Below, piece by piece: positions 55,878-64,000 of a stretch of 64,000 nucleotides of DNA. The stretch's first letter is position 1, and each line of letters starts with the position of its first letter. The stretch lies in NCBI GenBank assembly GCA_024734495.1, contig JALMQS010000722.1, forward strand, positions 62,001 through 126,000, read 5' to 3'. The notes under the pieces were generated by a model, which had not been told where the DNA came from, searched no databases, and worked only from the letters and a program-made list of their open reading frames with translations. The translations under genes were made by a program, and so were the position numbers. Source of the stretch: Forficula auricularia. Lineage: Eukaryota; Arthropoda; Insecta; Dermaptera; Forficulidae.

Positions 55878-58800
55878 ATGTCGAAAGAAAAAGAAATTAA
55901 AGATTTTTTAAATTTTGGAGTAATCCAAAAAAATCTAAATAAAGATTATATTACTCCACACAAAATTGCAGTTGTAATACTTGTCAAAGAATATTGTTTA
56001 TTGAAAATGGAAAGTAAGTAATAAAATTGATATTTTATATTTTTTCTAATACCTACATTAATATAATTGCTTCATTTTTAGGTAAAAATGATTCAGGATT
56101 AAAAAATGAGGAAATAATAATCACTCCTAAAAATCGAAGAGATTTTTGTCTTTTAATTTTGAAATTAATTCAGGTAATATAAATATTGAAAATCATTCAA
56201 ATTAAATGTCTTTTTAATAGAAGAATTTTAATAAAAGAAAAGTAAAAATATTTTTTGGGAAAATCATTATTTACTGTCAGTTATTCACTAGCTCACTTGT
56301 TTCACATCATCATCATTGAATATACAGTCCTAAGACTGGTTTGATGCAACCACCCGTCTCCACTCGGCTCTGTCCCCCGCCAGCTGTTTGACCTCTCTAA
56401 ATGTCTCGCACCCCATATCCCTGATTATTTGGTTGAAATATTCTAATCTGGGTCTTCCCCTTCCCCTTTTCTTTCCCATCTCCCCCCTCCAATATATCCC
56501 TAAGCAGTCCCCCATGTCTCAGTGTGTGCCCCATCATCTGACCTCTTCTTTTCTTCAGACTCTTCCACAAGGATCTTCTTTCTCCGATTCTTCCAAGAAC
56601 TTCTTCATTTGTAATTTTATCCATCCATTTGATATTCATCATTCTTCTGTAGCACCACATTTCGAAAGCCTCTAATCTCTTTCTCTCCGCTTCTCTAATT
56701 GTCCAGGTTTCACACCCGTACATGGCTATGCTCCATACATACTTGTCTTCAATAGCATCTTCCTGTTTTCTAAGCTGATTGAGGAGGAGCATAGCAGTTT
56801 TTGTTTTGAATTAAACCCCATTTTTGCTTGGGCAATTCTTGATTTAATTTCGTTTTCGCTCCTCCCATCCCATGTTATTTTACTTCCTAGGTAGCGGAAT
56901 TCCTTAACTCCTTCTAGGTTTTCTTGGTTAATTTTGATGCATTCCTGTCTCGTTTGTTCTTTTTTTTGTACAAACTAGGACCTTGGTTTTATTCTTGTTT
57001 ATTTTCATTTTGATTTCTTCTATTAGGATTTGGTTAATTCCATTCAAGGGGTCCTCTAATTCTTTTTTGTTGCTTCCTAGAAGGGCAATGTCATCGGCAA
57101 ATCTTAACATATCGATCTTTTGACCTTGGATTTCGATACCTGTATCAATTTTGTCTTTGAATTCTTTAATCGCTTCTTCTATGTATAAGTTGAAAATCAT
57201 GGGTGACAGCACACATCCTTGTCTTACACCTTTTTTTATTTTGGCTTCTCTTTGCTCATCTCCAATATTTATTATTGCCGTCTTGTTTTGGTATAGATTT
57301 TTTTTTATGATATTGATGTGAGAAGGAGATACACCAGAAGGTCCATCCCCTAAAGACCTGTATGGGCTGGCCCCTCCATCGTGAAAAGAACAGAGTAGAA
57401 GGAAAAGAAGCCGGGATCACGAGCCAATCTCAGAAACTTAGATACAATTCAATATCCAATTTACTAAGGTTTTAGGGGCTTCGAGCAGTGGTAAATTCTC
57501 CGCGTGATAAATTAGGTTAAATTTATCTCCCACTTAAGATTGTAGATTAGTCTTCTCTCCCTGAATTTTATTCCCGCCTGTTTTAAGATTTTAAACATAA
57601 TTTCCCAATTGACGTTATCGAATACTTTTTCTAGGTCTATGAATCCGATGTAGACAGATTCTTCCCTGATAAAAGCTCTTTCTATTATTAGTCTAAGAGA
57701 GAATTGCTTCTCAGGTGCCTCTGTTTCTTCTAAAGCCGAACTGGAGAGAGTGAATAACTGACAGTAAATAATAATTTTCCCAAAAAATATTTTTACTTTT
57801 CTTTTATTAAAATAAAATATATGTTTCACTTCGCACCAACACCAGGCTCTCTAGAAATTATTATAAAGGATTTGTACTGTGAATTCGTTCTGATACATTT
57901 ACAAATCGTATATATTCTCAATCGAATTTAGGAAACGCGGTGTTGATTTATAGTGAAACATTATTAAAATTATATTAAGTAAATTTAGATTTTGTGGATA
58001 TCATTGATTGTTTTTTAAATTTAAAGTTTCTTTTTGCCGAGAGTAGGAAAATTTTTATAATTTAAAGGAGACAATAAAAGAGTGTAAAAATAATTTTTTT
58101 ATTTATTTACTAAAGATCAATTCCTGTGAATCAATTGTAATAGACTGATTAAGAGGACAAAATCCTCGAAACTAGTCTTTTTTATAAATAAATAAAAAAT
58201 TTATTTTTCAATCAGAAGACACACTCTTTTAGTGTCTCCTGTAGATTGTGTTTTATTTAAATATTTAAAATTAATCTATAAAAAAGGGGACAAGACTGAA
58301 CGGAAATACTTCTACATTGAAGATAATAGAAGCCAAGTCATACAGTTTGTCTAATCTTTTATTTTATCAAGGCGCACAGCGTGCGCAGGCCAAGTTCGAG
58401 CATTAGCTGAAAATTCTACCCCTGGACCAAACTCAATCAAATTTTGTATACATATTCTATGGGCCCCCTGAAGGCTAGAAATGCAAAAACTAACCACTCA
58501 AAAGGGGGTCAAAAATGAAAATTTCTAGCCCTTTGGACCAACGGGCTTCCTCATAGCTTACAAAAAGAAGAGAAATCTCAACCAAAGCATTCTGTGAAAA
58601 AACAGGCCAAGTTCGAAAAAGTAGTGAAATCTAGTGGGTAGCCAAGTTAAATTCGCCAAGAATAATTAAGTTGAGAAAATAGTAGACCTCTCAACTTGAT
58701 TTATTCTTGGCGAATTTAACTTGGCTACTCACTAGATTTCACTACTTTTCGAACTTGCTGTTTTTCACAGAATGTTTTGGTTGAAGATGTATTTGCAGGG

Positions 58801-61800
58801 AACCGAGAAGTTTATGCACTTATAGGTCTTGACATATTCTTGCCTTAGTGAAAAGTAGATATAGTGATAAAGAGAATGATGGGTGCAGACGAAGGTAAAT
58901 AAATAAATAAATCTTTATTTCTCGACCTGGTGTCCGGTCACCCCGTTCTTGAAGAATTGAAGATTATAAGAATAGGAAAAGAGGGAAGCAGGGAGAGAGT
59001 TTCACTCTCTAGAAGTCATGGGGATAAACGTATTGACGAATGAACTGGTTCGGCACTTTTCTAATTTGATCGCAAATAGGCGATAGGAGCAAGCTTTGGG
59101 AGAAATTATTGACATTTTCACATCTCTGAGCATTTAACAGGAAATAAATGATCTAAGTACATATTAAAATGGGACCCGCGTCCATCGAACCGCCGCACTG
59201 AAGAATGGGTCTTAAGTAACATAAGTAACATATTAAATAATAGGATAAATTATACGTTGCATCTAAAGAATATTTGGGGGTTCATCTTTACTATTGCAAG
59301 TCATATTCAAAACGGTTAATTTGGGTACATTGAGATTTTTAAATTTTCGAGGGGTGAAATACTTTCTTAATCTGACCTCTAACAGAAAGTCATGTTTGCA
59401 TGATAAACATTTTTTCACAGAAAAAAATTAAAATAAGTCAAAGGCACTGATATTAATCTTTAAGGTATTCGATCTAAAAGAAATGCTTGGTTCTCTTAGT
59501 TCTTAGAAATTAGACAACATTTCGTGTTTATCTGCAATAAAATTAATTAAAATGCGATTGCTTTTCAAGAATTAATTTTACACTATTGAGCCTCCATGTA
59601 ATCTGTTGACCTCCATGTAAAAAATGGTTAGATCAGAATAGACGACTGTGGGGGCAGTGGTCAAAGTGTCGGGCCGCTGTCCTGAAGTATGCTGGTTTGA
59701 GACTGAGTCTCGGCAGATATTTGCAGCCGCCTCCTCTTGGAAAGTAATGGAAAACTACCATGAGTATAATTGCCTGGTCAACCTCTTCAAACTAGCCGTT
59801 CGGAACCGGCGTTAAAAGGTAGGTCCCGTATATCTGTGAAAACAGCTAAACACACTCAGCACAGGTATATGTGGAGAGGTGCCAAAACGTCAGGGAGACC
59901 TGATATGGCACTTAAAGAAGAAGATGAGATCAGAATACAAACTCATTAAGTCATTTATATAAATTAAGATATTGAATAATTCTAACCCTTTTAGAGAAGG
60001 ATGAAAATATTTTATCTATTAAAACACTGAAATAATTAAAGTTTTCAGATAATTTCCAGAGCTTTAAGCTTTTTCTGAATCTTTTCAATTTTTACTTAAA
60101 ATAAAATTTTAATTTTTAAAATTAAAAATTAAAAGTTTTTATACTAAAAAAAAATCTTTAAACTATTCCCAAAATATAAAATTATTAGAATTAGATGGAG
60201 GCGAGTTACTTAAAAGCAATCTTTACATTGATGATCTTATGATGAAAATGATTACGTTATATTTTATTCTTGTTTGTTTTTAGGATCGTGATCTCGAATA
60301 TATGGAATTAAATAATATGTTAAAAAATAAATATCAACTTTCAGCACAATTAATTGAAAATTTTCATAAGAAAATGCAACAAATTTATTCCGATGGAGTT
60401 GATATTTTAATTGACTTCATACCTAGCCTCTCGAAATTAATGCTTGTTTCACTAATCAACCCTATATTAAACAAAACTAGCGTGATTGGTAAGAGCTTAT
60501 AACAATTTTCACTATTTTATTTTTAATACTAAAGTAATTTCAATTCATAGGGCTTTATGTAAGAAGAATAATTACTTATTTTGATAAAATGTCGTTTTCT
60601 CAAGTAGTTTCAATATATAATTCTTTTAAAAGCTATTATGAATCTGAAAAGAATTTAAAGTCTGAAGATGAAATGGATTTATCGGAATCAGATTTAAAAA
60701 ATAATTTAGATGATAGTTTTATAAATAAAAATCAAATCAAAAGGTGGAATTGTGTGCTTTATTAAATATCTTATATATAAATATATTTATTAATTTTAAT
60801 GAAATTGGCTAATGGGTTAATATGGAAAAAGCTGAAATAATACTAACTTTATTTAATATTTTATTTTTAAGCAGACGTACATGGACATTTACACGCCTCG
60901 AGTACAGTACACCGCTGCTCTTCATCAGTGCACGTAAAGCTGGAAAAGATCAGTGCATGTTTTAAACTTTTTAATAAATGTTTGTGTAGGGAATTGCGGT
61001 CTATATATATATACGCCAATGAAAGTCACAAAAACACGCACATGGAGATCAACTTACAGTGACTCTATAGGGTCACTGTAGATCAACTGTGCGTGTTTTT
61101 GTGACTTGGGTGAGTACTATATAAACCTCAATTCCACCCTTTAAAAATTTATTATAAAAAGTTTAAAACAAAAATTTAAAACATGCACTGATCTTTTCCA
61201 GCTTACGTGCACTGATGAAGAGCAGCGGTGTAGCGCTCGAAACGTTTAAAATATCGATTACGTCTGCTTAAAATGAAGGATTAAATAAGAGATAACTTTT
61301 ATTTCAACTTTTTCCCATAACTGGCCCCTTAGCCAATTCATTAAAATAAAATAGGGCCACCAAACACGGTTCTATTTAAAATATTTACTAATATTCACTT
61401 TATTTTTTTAAGTAAACAAGATAATACTTTCTGGTCAAAAAGACAAGCTGAAATTTTTATAGCCCAGCAGGCTGCACTCATTCATATTAATGAAAGTAAA
61501 GCTATGCCTCCAAGGCAATTACAAAATCAAATTAAAAAATTATTACAATCTATGCCTGAATATGCAGAGGCGGTAAATATATATCAAGATTTTTTTTTTT
61601 ATTATTATTAATAATTTTTCATTGATTTTATTTTAAAAGTAAATATTTTTTGTAGCATTTCTTAAGTTTTCTTAATTGTATGAGAGCTAAAGAGTTTTGT
61701 GGAGCTCGAGATAGTTTATTTCATGGTTTCGATAGAAATTATACTGTTTCTGAAGATATAAACGTAAATGAAGAAACAAACAAAATCTATAGATTTCCTG

Positions 61801-64000
61801 CTCTTCTTTTAGCAGTTTTACATGCCCATTTCAACCATACGTTAGTATACACTATAATATATACATAGTCTTTTTAATCAAATGAATTTATATTTTTATT
61901 TATCTTTCTTTTTAGTGAAGAGGCCTTATATCCTCTCAAAGAAGCTATTATGATGTCCCATAGGTCAGCTGATAACGTTTGTCTTCAGCATGCTCATACA
62001 TGGCTCTATAAACTGACATCAAAGAAAAAGTAATTATTAATGCTGAAAATATTAAATGAAATAATAATATTATTATTATAAATATTTTTAGGAATCACTT
62101 ATCGAGAGATGTATTGCCAAAAGTTTCAACCTTAATTTACATTATTTAACATCACTTGGAATGCAATCGTATGCTCAATATGGAGGTGTTACTGGAAAAA
62201 ATCCAGCTCTAGTGTTTGATGTAATTATATTTTTATATCATTTTAAAGAGAACTTAACTTTCTCCATTTACTAGAATCCCTGATTTTAGAAACAACTTAA
62301 GGTAGTTCTTTCACAAATGCAAAAATTCAAGAAGTCTTCGAAACTTGGAATATAAGTCATTAAAAGCATAATAAACACACTGTTAAAATTTGAAGACGAT
62401 TTACCACACCAAACATGAAATAATTGCAATTAAAAATGAAATTTTTTACATATATTAGATTAGGAAAGGGTGGGAAAATCATCATTATTTTATTTTTTTT
62501 CTTTGAAGGACTTTCACCATCTTGATGTAAAACTAATATTTGTTAGAATAATATATTCGGAGTAACTAAAAAAAACAACATATCTTTAGTGGAGGGGATA
62601 TCAGATTAATGGCTTGGAATTGGAAACAATCCATTCATAAAGAGGATATAGTAGTGTGAGAAGTACAGTCACGTTAAAAAAACATAACCTAAAATTTTAG
62701 CACCGTCCATATGAATAGAGTGGTTACGAGGCTAAAACTTTTTGTGTGGATTGTCGCGAAAGAACTACCTTAAGTTCACTTCGACATTTGACTTTCTGAC
62801 ACTTTTTAACTTGACTGTTAGTATTTTTTTCATCATAGTTTATAATTTATTATGCTATTGTAGTTTAATTTTAAAAAAAAGGAATCCAATACTTTTTTTT
62901 CTTAATTATTCCTCATTTGTGACTTCGGTTGTTTCGGAAATCAGTGATTCATTTAATAAAAGCTAAAAAAATTTAACATTATGTTTATTAATTTACAGTG
63001 GTTAATCAAAAGTGATATTTTAAATTATACCCATTGTTTAGTGGATCTAATGACCTATAGCTATGTACAAAAAGCAGCTCTATGGTGTATTTATGGCAAA
63101 ACTGAAATGGCTTCTTTATTTAGTCAACTTTTATTGAACTTCAATACAACTAATTTCAATCTGAAAAATAGTCATTTCACAGGAGAAGGAAAATGTTTAG
63201 CTATTTGTACATTAGCTAATTCTCTTATGGCCAAGGTATTCATCTTCTTTTTTTAATATTTAAGAAATTTCAAATAAATTTTAATCATTATATAAAATTT
63301 TTATTTTACATTAAACAAACAAAATAAACTTTGATATATTAAATTGATAATATCTTTATAAATGTATTACTATTCAACTCAATTAAAATTTTACATTTTT
63401 ATTTTTAAGGGAGACTATCATTTAGCAAGCGTCATTTTAAACTTTAGTAAAGAGAATTTTCCAAATCAGCCTGTCAATCGGTTTTGGATTCTCAGTGAAC
63501 AAATAATATGTTTTACACAAGCAATCAATAATGGTTTCTGGCAATCTGCTGAAGAGGCTATTGCACATATTACTCCAATAAGTAAATGGGAAGCCTATCT
63601 CCGCCATGCAGAATTATATATTGCCAAAGGAGCTTATCCTCAAGCTTCTATTTGTATAGAAAATATACTTAGTTTTTGCGAAAAAGGATATGACTCAAGT
63701 GAAATAGTACCGCTACTTACAGTACGAGCTCTTTTACTTAAAGCAGAACTTCAATCATCGGACTTATCATCAGTAAATACAATAGAATCATTAACCACCG
63801 CACTTTCGTTGGCTAAATCTTATCATTTAGATTATTATGCAGCTTTAACATTGTTATATATTGCTAATCTCCAACTTCAAATGGGATTAATTTTTCAAGC
63901 CCTTAAACTTGTTGAAAAATGTATTTTGGAAATTCTATCTCATGGTGGACTCTATGACCAAGCTAGAGTTTTATTATTATATGTGAAATGCAAAATAGCA
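55878..64000 (+). CDS. anapc5: anaphase-promoting complex subunit 5, exons 1-10, 3' part beyond window
   Basis: Platform subunit of the APC/C ubiquitin ligase, which destroys cyclins and securin; its TPR repeats hold the complex together. Exons: 55878-56013, 56082-56173, 60284-60488, 60551-60743, 61413-61572, 61656-61840, 61916-62029, 62092-62220, 62999-63235, 63410 to the end. About 680 codons are visible. Family landmarks: YITPHKIAVVILV near the N-terminus, KMSFSQVVSIYNSF (exon 4), FWSKRQAEIFIAQQAALI (exon 5), SLFHGFDRN (exon 6), ADNVCLQHAHTWLY (exon 7), LNLHYLTSLGMQS (exon 8), and TPR-like helices in exon 10. The exon 7/8 junction is out of phase by one base. Introns 2, 4 and 8 carry mobile elements. 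Confidence 0.9.
56225..57813 (-). mobile_element. LINE fragment enclosed by 64-bp inverted repeats
   Basis: 56225-56288 and 57749-57813 are inverted copies (ATTTTTTGGGAAAAT, ACTGTCAGTTATTCACT). Between them the minus strand encodes non-LTR reverse transcriptase pieces. YIGFIDLEKVFDNVNW is motif A, MLRFADDIALLGSN is the catalytic FADD motif C, then SIAMYGCETWT, AFEMWCYRRMM and KRGRGRPRLEYFNQI at the C-terminus. Several frameshifts are present, and an insert at 57310-57500 is of the 22215 repeat type. Lies in anapc5 intron 2, just after exon 2. LINEs do not normally have terminal inverted repeats. Confidence 0.7.
58030..58255 (+). mobile_element. element related to 29210-29450
   Basis: GGAGACAATAAAAGAGTGT at the left and ACACTCTTTTAGTGTCTCC at the right. 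Both this and the 29210 element are next to GCCGAGAGTAG-type sequence. Carries a decayed hammerhead-like motif at 58145-58177. Confidence 0.6.
58145..58177 (+). ncRNA. hammerhead-like motif, core mutated
   Basis: CUGAUUA (G8 changed to U), stem II GAGGA/UCCUC perfect, GAAAC-UA-GUC. The G8 change would be expected to abolish catalysis. Confidence 0.4.
58576..58786. repeat. 211-bp fold-back
   Basis: ACCAAAGCATTCTGTGAAAA pairs with TTTTCACAGAATGTTTTGGT, and TAGCCAAGTTAAATTCGCC with GGCGAATTTAACTTGGCTA. The core TCAACTTGA is palindromic. The preceding 58261-58575 holds an inverted family M fragment (CCAAACTCAATCAAATTTTG). Confidence 0.6.
58830..59080 (+). repeat. dispersed repeat related to 22215-22480
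   Basis: Shares GGGATAAACGTATTGACGAATG and TTTCTAATTTGATCGCAAAT-type blocks (given here in pieces) with 22385-22440. An (AAAT)n run lies at 58895-58910. No ORF. 59081-59640 has nothing I recognise. Confidence 0.35.
59641..59926 (+). mobile_element. tRNA-headed SINE, full length, 11-bp duplication
   Basis: AGATCAGAATA at 59630-59640 and 59927-59937 flanks 286 bp. Head GACGACTGTGGGGGCAGTGG, B box GGTTTGAGAC (one change), body and AAGAAGAAGA tail collinear with 54871-55532. In anapc5 intron 2. Confidence 0.8.
60795..61358. mobile_element. fold-back with hammerhead-like motifs in both arms, in anapc5 intron 4
   Basis: Left start TTAATGAAATTGGCTAA pairs with TTAGCCAATTCATTAA at the right. Both arms contain CTTCATCAGTGCACG/CGTGCACTGATGAAG. 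A second hairpin lies at the centre (CACAAAAACACGCAC / GTGCGTGTTTTTGTG). The element fills most of the intron between exons 4 and 5. Confidence 0.68.
61212..61246 (+). ncRNA. hammerhead-ribozyme-like motif
   Basis: CUGAUGA, extra A, stem II GAGC/GCUC with an 11-base loop, GAAAC, GUU (U at the cleavage position, allowed in hammerheads). The partner in the left arm (about 60895-60938, minus) has lost GAAAC. Confidence 0.55.
62297..62773. mobile_element. MITE family B, copy 4, complete
   Basis: TTAAGGTAGTTCTTTCAC to GTCGCGAAAGAACTACCTTAA, 477 bp with TTAA at each end. Inserted in anapc5 intron 8. The simplest uninterrupted copy, useful as the family reference. Confidence 0.8.

Noticed and set aside
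1..64000. CRISPR arrays, bacterial operons, prophage
   Set aside because: Spliced genes, SINEs and LINEs show a eukaryotic nuclear sequence; no regularly spaced short repeats were seen.

Overview
The window is an AT-rich, intron-rich animal nuclear sequence, and nothing in it looks bacterial. A BESS-motif gene, pogo/hAT/mariner transposon remains, tRNA-headed SINEs and a LINE of a type common in arthropods suggest an arthropod. That placement is an inference, and I cannot name a species.

Five protein-coding genes can be assembled with GT-AG introns and consistent codon phase. (1) 6-phosphogluconolactonase, plus strand, 188-5084, 4 exons, 239 aa. (2) A calcium-regulated mitochondrial ATP-Mg/Pi carrier (SCaMC, SLC25A23/24/25 type), minus strand, 41653-11004, 9 exons, 487 aa. 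It spreads a 1.46-kb coding sequence over 30.6 kb. A possible alternative first exon with a CG-rich promoter-like patch lies inside its 17.4-kb intron. (3) A small acidic protein ending in a BESS motif, plus strand, 46931-47234, whose motif is cut by a one-base frameshift. (4) A 330-aa coiled-coil protein, minus strand, 51298-48126, 2 exons. (5) The first ten exons of the anaphase-promoting complex subunit 5 gene, plus strand, 55878 to the window end.

Almost everything else is mobile DNA, much of it nested. It includes two TTAA-flanked MITE families with a shared terminal repeat (four copies each), two long-inverted-repeat elements with a helix-turn-helix-like ORF, hAT, pogo and mariner remains, LTR-like sequence, LINE and SINE copies, tandem repeats, and many fold-back palindromes of 150-600 bp.

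The most striking hidden signal is a set of about a dozen hammerhead-ribozyme-like motifs (CUGANGA, paired stem II, GAAAC). They sit in at least six unrelated short elements, often one per arm of a fold-back. Stem II pairs in each family although its sequence differs. Several carriers have 8-16 bp target-site duplications, so they look like small ribozyme-bearing retroelements related to Penelope-like elements. All calls come from reading the sequence; no database or covariance search was run.
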